A stretch of 64,000 nt of DNA from CANLBN01 sp965230205 (GCA_965230205.1 OZ245996.1:3596001-3660000), one strand, 5' to 3'. Counted from the first letter of the stretch, positions 16,986-25,874 are shown. The notes: generated from the letters alone by a model not told the origin. Translations and numbers: made by a program.

Positions 16986-17288
16986 GTGTTTGATTTTGAC
17001 AATTTAAAAAAGATACCCCGCTTAGCGGCTTCTGCGCCTGAGGCCATGAAGGGATTCCAAGCATTAGATAAAGCCGCATTAGCTGAAGGCGCCATTTCAA
17101 AGAAACACAAAGAACTGATGGCTGTCGCTGTTGCCCTCACAACTCAGTGCGGTTACTGCCTAGAAGTTCATCGTAAAGCTGCGATCGCAGCGGGTGCAAC
17201 TGAAGAAGAACTAGCTGAAGCAACATTCGTAGCTGTGGCGCTTCGTGCAGGAGCTGCGCTAACTCATGGCACTCACTTGATGGAATAA
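16986..17288 (+). CDS. Carboxymuconolactone decarboxylase / AhpD-like protein
   Basis: A 100-residue all-helical protein with the AhpD redox motif CGYCLEVH (Cys55, Cys58, His62). AhpD-like proteins act as thiol-dependent reductants or peroxidases. The start codon is GTG at 16986 with GGAG eight bases upstream. It is the first gene of a three-gene operon (AhpD-like, GST, bicupin) behind the palindromic operator, consistent with a role against peroxides or electrophiles. The true CMD reaction is unlikely because no aromatic-degradation genes are near. Confidence 0.9.
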   Translation: MFDFDNLKKIPRLAASAPEAMKGFQALDKAALAEGAISKKHKELMAVAVALTTQCGYCLEVHRKAAIAAGATEEELAEATFVAVALRAGAALTHGTHLME

Positions 17289-17334
17289 CTTCCCTAGTAC
17301 CAATTTTTAAACTTACTATAACCAGGAGAAAACA

Positions 17335-17955
17335 ATGAAAATTTATGACTTCGAAGGCTTCCCTAACCCAGCCCGCGTTCGTATTGCGCTTGCTGAAAAA
17401 GGCGTATTTGATAAAGCTGAGTTTATCACTGTCGACGTGCCAGGAGCTGAGCATAAGAAGGCAGAGTTTCTTGCCAAAAACCCCAGTGGCGCAGTTCCCG
17501 TTCTTGAATTAGAGTGCGGAACCTGTATCTCTGAGTGTACGGCGATCACTGAATACATCGATAATACCTACGATGGTATTTCACTAACCGGTAGTAACCC
17601 AAAAGAAAAAGCGGTTGTGCATATGATGCAACGCCGAGCTGAGCAAAGTGTCCTTGATGCTGTCGGCGGCTACTTTCACCATGCAACTGCGGGACTAGGC
17701 CCCGAAATAGAAACATATCAAAACAAGGATTGGGGTAATAAGCAAAAGGAACGTGCAATCGATGGCATGAAATATTTTGACTCTGTACTTGCAAATAATA
17801 ACTATGTTGCCGGAGAAAACTTTTCTATGGCAGATATTACACTATTTGCCGGCCTCGCTTTTGCGGACTTTGCGGAGATAGAAATCCCTGCTAGCTGTAC
17901 TAACCTGAATGCATGGCGTGGCCGTATGGCGAGTCGACCCAGCATCGCAGCCTAA
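17335..17955 (+). CDS. Glutathione S-transferase
   Basis: A 206-residue protein with an N-terminal thioredoxin-like domain (KIYDFEGFPNPARVRIALAEKG, residues 2-80; PVLELECGTCISECTAITEYI carries the Ser/Glu glutathione-binding pair) and an all-helical C-terminal domain (~90-206; NNYVAGENFSMADITLFAGLAF is the N-capping motif). It would conjugate glutathione to electrophiles in the cytoplasm. It begins 46 bp after the AhpD-like gene with AGGAG upstream of ATG. Confidence 0.92.
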   Translation: MKIYDFEGFPNPARVRIALAEKGVFDKAEFITVDVPGAEHKKAEFLAKNPSGAVPVLELECGTCISECTAITEYIDNTYDGISLTGSNPKEKAVVHMMQRRAEQSVLDAVGGYFHHATAGLGPEIETYQNKDWGNKQKERAIDGMKYFDSVLANNNYVAGENFSMADITLFAGLAFADFAEIEIPASCTNLNAWRGRMASRPSIAA

Positions 17956-18008
17956 GCATATTATTGGTGATTAACTGTATTAATAGAAATCTTTGAGAGG
18001 ATTAAACG

Positions 18009-18686
18009 ATGGAATTAAATGCTGATTTTGACAAACGAGTCGTTGTGCATAGCGCTGATTTAGAGTGGCTTGATTCCCCTATTGAAGGCGTGCGCCGACG
18101 CATGTTAGACCGTATTGGTGATGAAGTCGCTCGAGCGACAACGATCGTTAGTTATGACCCTGGTAGCCAATTTTCACCTCATGTTCATACTGGCGGCGAA
18201 GAGTTCATCGTACTAGAGGGTGTATTTCAGGATGAACATGGCGACTTCCCAGTTGGCTCTTATATTCGTAATCCTCCACAATCCAAGCACACTCCGGGTT
18301 CTGAACCGGGATGTATTATCTTTGTTAAATTATGGCAATTTGATTTAGATGATCGTCAACATGTGCGCACCGATATGGATAAAGCGGAGACTGTTGTTGA
18401 TGCGTCAAGGCCTGGCGTTACAACAACGCCACTTTATCAGGATGACAGAGAGAATGTACGTATGGAACAGTGGGATGCGGGTGCTGATGTCACTATAGAG
18501 GCAACCTATGGCGCTGAAGTATTAGTGCTTGATGGAAGTTTCGAAGAAGGTGGTGACGTATTGAAAGCACAATCGTGGATGAGAGTGCCAATAGGCCAAA
18601 GCATTCAGGCAAAGGCTGGACCAGAAGGTGCAAAAGTCTGGATTAAAACTGACCACTTACGTTTTATTGACCCACCAAAAGCGTAA
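18009..18686 (+). CDS. Bicupin protein with ChrR-type cupin domain
   Basis: A 225-residue protein with two cupin barrels (~25-115 and ~135-220). The first has the metal-binding pattern PHVHTGGEEFIVLEG...G (His57, His59, Glu64 by position) and a later His in SKHTPGSE. This resembles the C-terminal domain of the anti-sigma factor ChrR, but the N-terminal zinc anti-sigma domain is absent, so it is likely a stand-alone oxidant-responsive or dioxygenase-like cupin. GAGAGG precedes the ATG. Last gene of the operon. Confidence 0.85.
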   Translation: MELNADFDKRVVVHSADLEWLDSPIEGVRRRMLDRIGDEVARATTIVSYDPGSQFSPHVHTGGEEFIVLEGVFQDEHGDFPVGSYIRNPPQSKHTPGSEPGCIIFVKLWQFDLDDRQHVRTDMDKAETVVDASRPGVTTTPLYQDDRENVRMEQWDAGADVTIEATYGAEVLVLDGSFEEGGDVLKAQSWMRVPIGQSIQAKAGPEGAKVWIKTDHLRFIDPPKA

Positions 18687-18758
18687 GTGGCTTTTTATCT
18701 ATTTCACATATATTTCGTATATGTTTAATACAGCTTAGCTAATCACTTTGTAAATCAT

Positions 18759-18805
18759 ACTCTCTACTCCTTTATTCATCCAACCAAATAAAAGAGTAGA
18801 GAGTT
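18759..18805. terminator. Long hairpin between convergent genes (terminator)
   Basis: Eighteen-nt arms (18759-18776 and 18788-18805) pair with a single mismatch around an 11-nt loop. It lies between the bicupin gene and the convergent SQR gene and could stop both. Confidence 0.7.
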
Positions 18806-18815
18806 ATAGTAAACG

Positions 18816-20411
18816 TTAACTTGTAACAGCCTCAGATTTTGCTAACCATTCATGCCCTTTTAACATTCCCTTCCAATAGAGCGATGGCAACACACTGACT
18901 TTTAATTTCCATGCAAATGTCGTGGCTTGAGTTCCGTCATTAATCCATTTAGGAAAGGTAGGAACGAGCTTCCCACCGTATGCAAACTCTGCCAGTACTA
19001 TTTTCCCTCGCTCAACGGTTAATGGGCATGAACCGTAACCATTGTAAGCGGCACTAGGCTTCTGGTGGGCAAATGTATTACAAATATTTTCGGCAACAAC
19101 TGGGGCTTGTTTACGAGCAGCAGCCATTGTTTTTGCATTGGTCGTATTCAGTACATCACCTATTCCCCAAATATTAGTGTAATGATTATGGCGTAAAGTA
19201 TGTGGATCGACATCCAACCAACCATTAGCATCAGCTAAGGGGCTTTCTTGAATGAATTTAGGGGCACACTGTGGAGGGCATACATGAATCATATCAAAAT
19301 CAGTTTTAACTATTTCCTCATTGCCTTCAGCATCACTGGTCTTAAACCATGCTAGTTGAGATTCACCATCGATTTTAATTAAGTTATGAGAAAACTTTAA
19401 ATTAGCGTTATATTTTTCAATATATGACATCAATGCAGGAACATAATCAGCCACACCAAATAACACAGGACCTGCATTATAAAAATCAATATTGATACTA
19501 TTAAGTCTATTGGATTTAAGCCAATGATCTGCAGAGAGGTAAAGTGCTTTTTGCGGAGCACCGGCACACTTAATTGGCATCGGTGGTTGTGTAAATATTG
19601 CTTTACCTTTTTTAAGGTTTTGCACTAATTGCCATGTATAAGGTGCGAGATCATACCGATAATTTGAAGTCACTCCATTTTTACCTAGACTTTCCTCTAA
19701 ACCTTCGATGCCCGCCCAATTTAATGTTAAGCCCGGGGCAACAATTAGCTGCTTGTACTGTACTTGATTTCCATTGTCCAGGAGGACTGAATCATTATTC
19801 GGCATAAATTCAACAACTGATTGCTGTATCCATGTTGTACCGAGTGGGATTAACTCTTTCATTTTTCTACAAGTCGATGGTGCATCAAAAATACCACCAC
19901 CCACCATTGTCCAGCCAGGTTGATAGAAATGTTCATCCGCTGGGTCGATTAATGCTATCGATAAATTTGCATTGCGCTTAAGTATGCTCGAGGCTGCTGA
20001 TATACCACCCGACCCTGCCCCCACAATGACTACATCATAAATCTGTTGTGATGAGTTCTTAATCGGGGGTTTTTCTTCTTTTTGGGCTTTTTTACTTTCT
20101 TGCCATAACTGACTGGAACGATTACCCGTTCGGCAATAGGCATGTATTTTTTTATTTTTACTTAAAATATCGTTGAATGAGGAAATATGATCTTTCGTCA
20201 TTTTCCCTGGAGAGAATGGTAAATAAATCGCTTCAATATTTTTTTCTTGCGCTACTTCTTGAATATCTTTAAATGTTGGCTGACCAGATGCTTCGTTATC
20301 AGGGCGGTTACAGACTATTATCTTAACTCCTTCCTCTAATAATATGCTGACATCTTCTGGCGATATTTGGTCTGAAACAGTGACTTGCGAATCTATTTTT
20401 TTTCTTTTCAT
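18816..20411 (-). CDS. Fusion of DUF442/PTP-like sulfurtransferase domain and sulfide:quinone oxidoreductase
   Basis: A 531-residue two-domain protein. Residues ~5-110 form a DUF442 (TIGR01244) phosphatase/rhodanese-like domain with loop CRTGNRS, Cys93. Residues ~125-525 are an FAD enzyme of the type II SQR group: VVIVGAGSGG at 130-139, Cys282 in PIKCAGAPQK and Cys378/Cys382 in HVCPPQCAP, the positions expected for redox cysteines. SQR oxidises H2S to sulfane sulfur and feeds quinone; the N-terminal domain may take up the sulfur. I chose the ATG at 20411 (AAGAG upstream); one at 20447 would overlap the dioxygenase gene. It is 16 bp downstream of the persulfide dioxygenase. Confidence 0.9.
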   Translation of the reverse strand: MKRKKIDSQVTVSDQISPEDVSILLEEGVKIIVCNRPDNEASGQPTFKDIQEVAQEKNIEAIYLPFSPGKMTKDHISSFNDILSKNKKIHAYCRTGNRSSQLWQESKKAQKEEKPPIKNSSQQIYDVVIVGAGSGGISAASSILKRNANLSIALIDPADEHFYQPGWTMVGGGIFDAPSTCRKMKELIPLGTTWIQQSVVEFMPNNDSVLLDNGNQVQYKQLIVAPGLTLNWAGIEGLEESLGKNGVTSNYRYDLAPYTWQLVQNLKKGKAIFTQPPMPIKCAGAPQKALYLSADHWLKSNRLNSINIDFYNAGPVLFGVADYVPALMSYIEKYNANLKFSHNLIKIDGESQLAWFKTSDAEGNEEIVKTDFDMIHVCPPQCAPKFIQESPLADANGWLDVDPHTLRHNHYTNIWGIGDVLNTTNAKTMAAARKQAPVVAENICNTFAHQKPSAAYNGYGSCPLTVERGKIVLAEFAYGGKLVPTFPKWINDGTQATTFAWKLKVSVLPSLYWKGMLKGHEWLAKSEAVTS

Positions 20412-20427
20412 AGTATTCTCTTGTTTA

Positions 20428-21324
20428 TTATTGTGTTTTAAAGGCATTGATGGGGACTTTTAAATAACCCATTCCATTATCTTCTGGGTCAGGGAAATGG
20501 CCTGCCGCCATGTTCACTTGTAAGGCAGGAAAAATTAATCGTGGCATTGCCAGGGTTTTATCCCTTTCTTCACGCATCTGAACAAATTCATCTTCAACGA
20601 TATTTTTTCCAACATGGATATTTTTGCTTTTCTGTAAACCCACCGTCGTTTCATAAGCCAACTCTCTTCCATTTGGGCAGTAGTCATGACAAATAAATAA
20701 ACGGGTTTCCTCAGGAAGGCTTAATATTTTTTGAATCGATTGATATAGCACACGAGCATCTCCCCCTGGGAAATCAGCTCTGGCAGTACCGCCATCAGGC
20801 ATAAATAATGTATCGCCGACAAATACTGCATCGCCAATAACATGTGTCATACAAGCTGGGGTATGACCAGGAGTATGCAAAACATAAGCTGATAAATTAC
20901 CAACTCGATAACGTTCACCATCTTCAAATAGCCTGTCAAATTGGGAGCCGTCACGAGCAAATTCAGTTCCTTCATTAAAAATTTTTCCGAACGTATTTTG
21001 TACCGTAGAAATATGCTCACTGATCGCTATTTTTCCACCCAATTTAGATTGTATATAAGGCGCCGCCGATAAATGATCAGCATGTACATGCGTTTCTATG
21101 ATCCATTCAAGTTCATACTCTTTTGTTTTAATAAACTCAATAATGGAATCAGCAATTTCGTAGGTAATCGTTCCCGACGCATAATCAAAGTCCAGCACAG
21201 AGTCAACAATGGCACAGGCTGCCGATGTTGGGTCTTTAACAATATATGAAAAGGTATTAGAGCTATTATCAAAAAATGGAGTAACTTCAGGTTTTATGAC
21301 TTCAATTTCAGTTGCTGTATTCAC
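20428..21324 (-). CDS. Persulfide dioxygenase-like MBL-fold protein (Blh type)
   Basis: A 298-residue metallo-beta-lactamase-fold enzyme. The metal motif is THVHADHLSAA (His79, His81, Asp83, His84), followed by HTPGHTPACMTH and GTARADFPGGDA, the pattern of ETHE1/Blh persulfide dioxygenases, which oxidise glutathione persulfide to sulfite with mononuclear iron. Together with the SQR fusion and the FisR-like activator it forms a complete sulfide detoxification unit. The start is ATG at 21324. Confidence 0.9.
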   Translation of the reverse strand: MNTATEIEVIKPEVTPFFDNSSNTFSYIVKDPTSAACAIVDSVLDFDYASGTITYEIADSIIEFIKTKEYELEWIIETHVHADHLSAAPYIQSKLGGKIAISEHISTVQNTFGKIFNEGTEFARDGSQFDRLFEDGERYRVGNLSAYVLHTPGHTPACMTHVIGDAVFVGDTLFMPDGGTARADFPGGDARVLYQSIQKILSLPEETRLFICHDYCPNGRELAYETTVGLQKSKNIHVGKNIVEDEFVQMREERDKTLAMPRLIFPALQVNMAAGHFPDPEDNGMGYLKVPINAFKTQ

Positions 21325-21423
21325 ATTTGCCTCTGCTTGATTAAACAGTCGTATTAAATATTGTTATTTCCGGTTTCATTACCACTGTTTATGATATGTT
21401 TTTATCATTTTTGTGGCAATTTA

Positions 21424-21443
21424 CATTACATTCTTTATGCCAA
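21424..21443 (-). promoter_or_regulatory. Weak sigma-54 promoter for the sulfide operon
   Basis: On the minus strand TTGGCATAAAGAATGTAA has the -24 GG and, ten bases on, GT where the consensus has GC. It lies ~105 bp upstream of the dioxygenase start and ~95 bp from the nearest upstream repeat element, a geometry fitting an enhancer-dependent promoter driven by the divergent sigma-54 activator. Confidence 0.4.
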
Positions 21444-21535
21444 CTTTTAACACCGATATAAGACTTTGATTTTAAAGGGTTTATTAAAACTAACTCAGAT
21501 AAACCTTCTATATTTATTGACTTATAGAAACGCAT

Positions 21536-21574
21536 GTGCCAAAAATGGCACTCATTATTTGACAAAAATGACAT
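21536..21574. promoter_or_regulatory. CAAAAATG repeat sites, probable FisR enhancer
   Basis: GTGCCAAAAATGGCAC (21536-21551) is a perfect palindrome, and TTGACAAAAATGACAT (21559-21574) is a second imperfect copy 23 bp on. A third related box lies inverted at 21404-21420. The pair sits 95-150 bp upstream of the putative -24/-12 promoter of the sulfide operon. Confidence 0.5.
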
Positions 21575-21575
21575 T

Positions 21576-22907
21576 ATGCAGCTAATTTCATCTGATAAAC
21601 CTGAAACCATCGTTATGCTTGAGCGAATGCTGGAAAGCTATGAATGCCCAGCGATTCTGGTGTCGGTTGGATACGAAATTCTGGCAACGAATAGTCACTA
21701 TGAAAAACAATTTGGCTCTATTGATATAGCACAAAAGCCACACTGCTTCGAAGTTTCCCATGGCTATACCGTGCCTTGTGATCAGGCGGGTGAAGACTGC
21801 CCACTGATGGCAGCTCAACAATCCGGGCATAAAGAGCGCGTTCTCCATATACATCAAACACCAAGAGGTAAAGAGCATGTTGACGTGGAAATGCTGCCTA
21901 TTCATGATAGCAATGGTGAGCTGGTCTTTTTTGTCGAATTTCTGAGAGCCATCCCCCTTGTCAGCGGCCAGATAACGGATAAAGAAATGGTCGGCGTTAG
22001 CCAATCATTTAACGATATGCTCAGCAAAATCACTCGTGTCGGCAATACGGATGCCTCTGTTTTGCTATTAGGCGAGTCGGGTACAGGAAAAGAGCTTGCT
22101 GCCCGAGCGATTCACATGGCAAGTGATCGCAAAGATCATCCTTTAGTCTCCCTTGAATGTGCCGGGTTGACTGACTCCTTATTTGAGAGTGAGTTATTTG
22201 GCCATGTAAAAGGAGCGTTTACAGGCGCCCTTACCAATAAAAAAGGGCTAGTGGAACAGGCTAACGGTGGCACATTATTCCTTGATGAGATTGGTGATAT
22301 CCCTCTCAGTATGCAAGTAAAACTACTACGTTTATTGGAAAGTAGAACCTTCCGCTCTGTTGGCAGCACCGTTGTTGAAACAACAGACTTCCGATTAATT
22401 TGTGCCACCCATAAAAACTTATCCGAAATGGTAGATAAAGGTTTATTCCGCCAAGATTTATATTATCGAATTAATGTTTTCCCCATTGTTGTCCCCAATC
22501 TACAACAACGGCTGGATGATATACCGATTCTTGCCAAGGCATTATTAGATCAGATCAGCCCTGACAGCGTCTACCGCTTAACAAACCAAGCAATATCTGC
22601 ACTCAAAAAAAATACGTATAAAGGAAATATTAGGGAGTTACGTAATTTATTAAGTAGAGCTGTAATACTAAGTGATAATAATTTAATCGATAAAGATCAA
22701 ATAGAACAATCTTTAGATTATGATGTTACATCACCAATTGACGATTCTTCAGTAAAGGAAGAAAGCTTGGGAACTGAGACCGTTAACCTAAAGGAATATG
22801 AAAAGAATTATTTAGAAAAATTGCTGATTGACTATAATGGCGATAAAAATAGAGTCGCTGAAATCGCTGGCATTAGCCTACGTTCGCTTTATCGAAAGCT
22901 TCAATAA
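21576..22907 (+). CDS. fisR: FisR-type sigma-54-dependent activator (sulfide/polysulfide sensor)
   Basis: A 443-residue activator: N-terminal sensor domain (~1-125) with Cys57, Cys68 and Cys75, an AAA+ domain (~135-370; Walker A GESGTGKE, GAFTGA loop, Walker B GGTLFLDEIGD) and a C-terminal Fis-type HTH (~400-443). The Cys spacing of 11 and 7 equals that of FisR of Cupriavidus, whose cysteines sense sulfane sulfur. I prefer the ATG at 21576; an in-frame ATG at 21534 would put the repeat operator inside the coding region. Divergent from the SQR/dioxygenase operon, which it probably activates. Confidence 0.88.
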   Translation: MQLISSDKPETIVMLERMLESYECPAILVSVGYEILATNSHYEKQFGSIDIAQKPHCFEVSHGYTVPCDQAGEDCPLMAAQQSGHKERVLHIHQTPRGKEHVDVEMLPIHDSNGELVFFVEFLRAIPLVSGQITDKEMVGVSQSFNDMLSKITRVGNTDASVLLLGESGTGKELAARAIHMASDRKDHPLVSLECAGLTDSLFESELFGHVKGAFTGALTNKKGLVEQANGGTLFLDEIGDIPLSMQVKLLRLLESRTFRSVGSTVVETTDFRLICATHKNLSEMVDKGLFRQDLYYRINVFPIVVPNLQQRLDDIPILAKALLDQISPDSVYRLTNQAISALKKNTYKGNIRELRNLLSRAVILSDNNLIDKDQIEQSLDYDVTSPIDDSSVKEESLGTETVNLKEYEKNYLEKLLIDYNGDKNRVAEIAGISLRSLYRKLQ

Positions 22908-23053
22908 TGTTTTACTTAGATTATTCTCAAAACCAATAATCACTACTGTCTTTACTCTCTTGATATATAAAACTTAATAGTATTTATACTGTTTAAATAT
23001 ATTAAACATAAAAAATTAACATTATAGAAAGTAATTAAATAATACAGCTTAAA

Positions 23054-23305
23054 TTACACACCTATATTCTCTAATGTTTTGAGTATTTCTTTAACAGTAA
23101 TTGCTGCTTTAGGATGCTTTTCTTCAATTTCAAGTAATAAAATTTCGAGTGTTTCTTGTAAATTTGGACTATCTGGTTCCGGTTTATCTAAATCATGAAT
23201 ATTATTTTCAACTTGCAGCATTAATTCATGTTGCGTTGGACTCAATTCACTATCCAGTGTATTTCTTAATTCAACAACTAAGTCTTTCGCTCTGGCTTTT
23301 AACAT
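23054..23305 (-). CDS. DUF4404 family protein
   Basis: An 83-residue acidic, helical cytoplasmic protein with the DUF4404 pattern: an N-terminal amphipathic helix (LVVELRNTLDSE), the SPTQHELMLQVENNIHDL helix and a C-terminal KHPKAAITVKEILKTLENIGV segment. Function unknown. AGGTGAG lies upstream of the ATG. It is followed by a universal stress protein gene in the same direction upstream of it, so the two may be co-expressed under stress. Confidence 0.8.
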   Translation of the reverse strand: MLKARAKDLVVELRNTLDSELSPTQHELMLQVENNIHDLDKPEPDSPNLQETLEILLLEIEEKHPKAAITVKEILKTLENIGV

Positions 23306-23387
23306 TTCTCACCTCGAATACCATTCATAGTGGAAAACTATATTATTACAGCTATAGGCTATTATGGCTATATAGTAAGTATAGTCT

Positions 23388-23840
23388 TTATTCTGGTATT
23401 CTCACTGCTAATACATCACACGATGCAGTGTGCAGTACACTGCTTGCGGTAGAACCTAATAATAATTTAAACCCATGCTTCCCATGGCTACCCATGACAA
23501 TTAAATCTGCTTTCTCTTTATTGGCAACATCGATAATCGTTTCAGCAGGCCGCCCAAATTCAATTCGTATATTATCCGTCGGCAGTTCAACTTTTCGTAA
23601 TAAATTTTGAATTCTATCTAATGCTCTTTTTTCTGTTGTCTCTCTATCGATGTGCACTTCTCTAGGGGCATATAAGCCTTCACCAAAATAACCACCATAA
23701 GTAGGGATTTCAATATAACTAACATGCAAAATAATTATTTTTGTTTCTTGATCTTTTGTGAGCTCGGCAACTCGATTAAGGATCTGATCAGTATTTTTTT
23801 CTAGGTCGATAGCTGCTATAAGGGTTTTGTAGGTATTCAT
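23388..23840 (-). CDS. Universal stress protein (UspA family)
   Basis: A 150-residue single-domain Usp. It has the N-terminal beta strand/acidic loop (TLIAAIDLEKNTDQ), the RIEFGRPAETIIDVANKEKADLIVMGSHG core and the ATP-binding GSHGKHGFKLLLGSTASSVL motif (G-2x-G-9x-G-S/T type, residues ~117-136). It would bind nucleotide and act in general stress survival. GGAGTGC precedes the ATG at 23840. Confidence 0.92.
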   Translation of the reverse strand: MNTYKTLIAAIDLEKNTDQILNRVAELTKDQETKIIILHVSYIEIPTYGGYFGEGLYAPREVHIDRETTEKRALDRIQNLLRKVELPTDNIRIEFGRPAETIIDVANKEKADLIVMGSHGKHGFKLLLGSTASSVLHTASCDVLAVRIPE

Positions 23841-23934
23841 ATCAGCACTCCTATTCTATTAGCAAAAATAATAAGACGATTACTGAAATAATGCGTTGAC
23901 ATAAATCAACAAAATTTGAAGAAGAATAGGAAGG

Positions 23935-25236
23935 TTATAATCGGCGATGGTTTTTACTAATCTGCTGTATTATTTCAGCACTGACCCCTGATTGTTTGGC
24001 AAAGCTAGGCCAATCTGCAATAATCTCCGTTAATTCATCGATTACTTCATGTGAATTATTCAAGCTAATGCTGTTGCCCAAGTCAATTAGATCCTGACGT
24101 GAAAAATTATCTCTTTTTCCTGAAATTGTCATTTGATGTTGATTCGTCCACTGACCTTGCGGGTTATGTGCATAGGTAACATCGTACGCAGGAGATAAAC
24201 TCCAATGTCCTTGCTCATCCATCAAAAAAGCAATATTTTTTGTGTGATCATCCTGGTTGCGCGCGAGCACATTAAAGACCATTCTTTTGTACTGCTCTAA
24301 CGCTTCTGATTTAGGTAAACGCAGTTGGCGCATGACTTTAAACGCTTGCTCATACCCATAAGCACCTGCAGCATTAAAATCGTAATGGGCTAATCCACAT
24401 AACGATTGCAAATGTAATTTCCTACCACTGACTCGATCAAAACGTTTAGTCAAAAAATGGGCTCGCCCATTCTCTTCCAACAAACGACATTCGCTCATCG
24501 TTATACCCGCAGCACGAGCCATTAAGGAATAAGCATACTCAATACGACCGAATTCCTGAGGTTTGCCTAACTCAATATCGGTTACGCCATCGAATTTAAG
24601 CAGCCAATAATCATAGTCTTCCGGTGCCTCTACTTGTCCTGAGCGCACTTTGCCATCTTGATTCATTGCAATCACTGCTTTTGGGCGAGCCCCACCGGCT
24701 GAAGTGCCTACTCGTAGAATATCTTGCAAGGCTTCGCGGTTTTCCTTGTCACTTTCTCCTAGTTCAACATGAAAATCGGCACGTGAATCCGTCACCTCTT
24801 GAGCCAGCTGCACCAAGGTATCAATCTCTACAGGCACTGACTTTTCAGCACCTCGATACAATGTAGGCTTAAACTCCAGTGCTCCCATACCGCGAGAGCC
24901 GATATAGCATAAACGCTCCACTGGCGTAAAACTCGCCGAGTCTCTCCCCTGCCTTTCTAGCCAGACATCAATTAATAAATTACCGAAGCGATCTGGCAGT
25001 GCATCTGCGAGCAACCCGGGTAGCCCTCTATAAGTCTCCCATGAGAGGCCAGAAAATGTATAGGGGCGATTTGGCTTCTGACTAATCGGCATATGAAGCG
25101 GAGATACATCAATACCCTGCCGAAGAAACCCTGGGTCATACTCAAATACTCCCAATCGACGGGAGTCATCCCATGTAATCGCGCCAATTAATTGCTCCCA
25201 GAGGTAAATAGCAACGGTACTATTATGTATTGCCAT
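23935..25236 (-). CDS. hipA: HipA-type serine/threonine kinase toxin
   Basis: A 433-residue HipA-fold kinase: N-terminal subdomain (~1-120, with GLPGLLADALPDRFGN), a P-loop-like segment GTSAGGARPKAV (~174-185), and kinase motifs HFLTKRFDRV, NQDDHTKNIAFL (catalytic Asp and Asn) and SPAYDVTYA (Mg-binding Asp). HipA kinases phosphorylate glutamyl-tRNA synthetase or other targets and cause growth arrest. I chose the ATG at 25236, six bases past the antitoxin stop; an in-frame TTG at 25248 overlaps it. All catalytic residues are present, so it should be active. Confidence 0.92.
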   Translation of the reverse strand: MAIHNSTVAIYLWEQLIGAITWDDSRRLGVFEYDPGFLRQGIDVSPLHMPISQKPNRPYTFSGLSWETYRGLPGLLADALPDRFGNLLIDVWLERQGRDSASFTPVERLCYIGSRGMGALEFKPTLYRGAEKSVPVEIDTLVQLAQEVTDSRADFHVELGESDKENREALQDILRVGTSAGGARPKAVIAMNQDGKVRSGQVEAPEDYDYWLLKFDGVTDIELGKPQEFGRIEYAYSLMARAAGITMSECRLLEENGRAHFLTKRFDRVSGRKLHLQSLCGLAHYDFNAAGAYGYEQAFKVMRQLRLPKSEALEQYKRMVFNVLARNQDDHTKNIAFLMDEQGHWSLSPAYDVTYAHNPQGQWTNQHQMTISGKRDNFSRQDLIDLGNSISLNNSHEVIDELTEIIADWPSFAKQSGVSAEIIQQISKNHRRL

Positions 25237-25241
25237 TTGAA

Positions 25242-25577
25242 TTACCAATCAGACTCAGGAGGTGTTTCTACTGGATTATCAACACCAGATGCTCTTTGAC
25301 GATCTGGAGTAGCGCTTTTGAGCAATTGGATAGGGCTAATCTCAGGAGACTGAATTAAAGTCGTTATACGATCTAATTCGCCTAATTCACGAAGGATACT
25401 AATCAGTGATGAAATTTTTCCACTTCCCCGGTTTTCTAATGTTTGCACCGTAGAGCGTGACAGCATCGCTCGTTCAGCGAGATCCGTTTGCTTCATGTTT
25501 TGACGCAATCGATTAGCCTCTAGGCTAGAGCCTATCGCGCTAGCAATTGCCTGGTCACTCATTGCATATATATCCAT
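25242..25577 (-). CDS. hipB: HipB-type XRE-family antitoxin
   Basis: A 111-residue DNA-binding protein with an XRE HTH (LEANRLRQNMKQTDLAERAMLSRSTVQTLENRGSGK, ~15-52) followed by a helix GKISSLISILRELGELDRI and a flexible acidic tail ending in SDW. In HipB the C-terminal Trp region contacts HipA. The ATG at 25577 is preferred to a TTG at 25589. It would neutralise HipA and repress the operon, probably at the imperfect palindrome at 25620. Confidence 0.88.
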   Translation of the reverse strand: MDIYAMSDQAIASAIGSSLEANRLRQNMKQTDLAERAMLSRSTVQTLENRGSGKISSLISILRELGELDRITTLIQSPEISPIQLLKSATPDRQRASGVDNPVETPPESDW

Positions 25578-25619
25578 AATAAATACCAACCAATTAGGAT
25601 TTAAATTTAATGCCTTAAT

Positions 25620-25641
25620 CTCTTAAATTGCGATTAAAGAG
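25620..25641. promoter_or_regulatory. Imperfect palindrome upstream of hipBA
   Basis: CTCTTAAATTGCGATTAAAGAG is nearly its own reverse complement (5-bp perfect outer arms CTCTT/AAGAG). It lies 43-64 bp upstream of hipB, where an autorepressing antitoxin would bind. It does not match the E. coli TATCC/GGATA HipB operator. Confidence 0.4.
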
Positions 25642-25707
25642 TAATTTTATAAGCATTATAGAATTATTTTTCAATGCATGCAAATACAGTCTTTAATTGA
25701 TATTTAG

Positions 25708-25854
25708 ATGATTAAGGTATTAAAAATAATGCTTAATCATAAAATATGCTACCAAAATGACCCGCTTTGGCTTGGACCTTGGAATGTAGGTGATAACGCC
25801 CTTAATGCAAGAAAGCTAGCGGAGGATTTCTTCTGTGAGATTGTTATAACCTAA
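25708..25854 (+). CDS. Small orphan open reading frame (48 codons), possibly a gene fragment
   Basis: An open frame with ATG at 25708 (or 25729) and stop TAA at 25852. The 48-residue product contains a compositionally protein-like stretch, NDPLWLGPWNVGDNALNARKLAEDFF. No ribosome-binding site is evident and I do not recognise a family. It lies in the gap upstream of hipBA, transcribed away from it, and may be the remnant of a larger gene replaced by the toxin-antitoxin unit. Confidence 0.3.
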   Translation: MIKVLKIMLNHKICYQNDPLWLGPWNVGDNALNARKLAEDFFCEIVIT

Positions 25855-25874
25855 ACATAAGATAATTCATCAAT

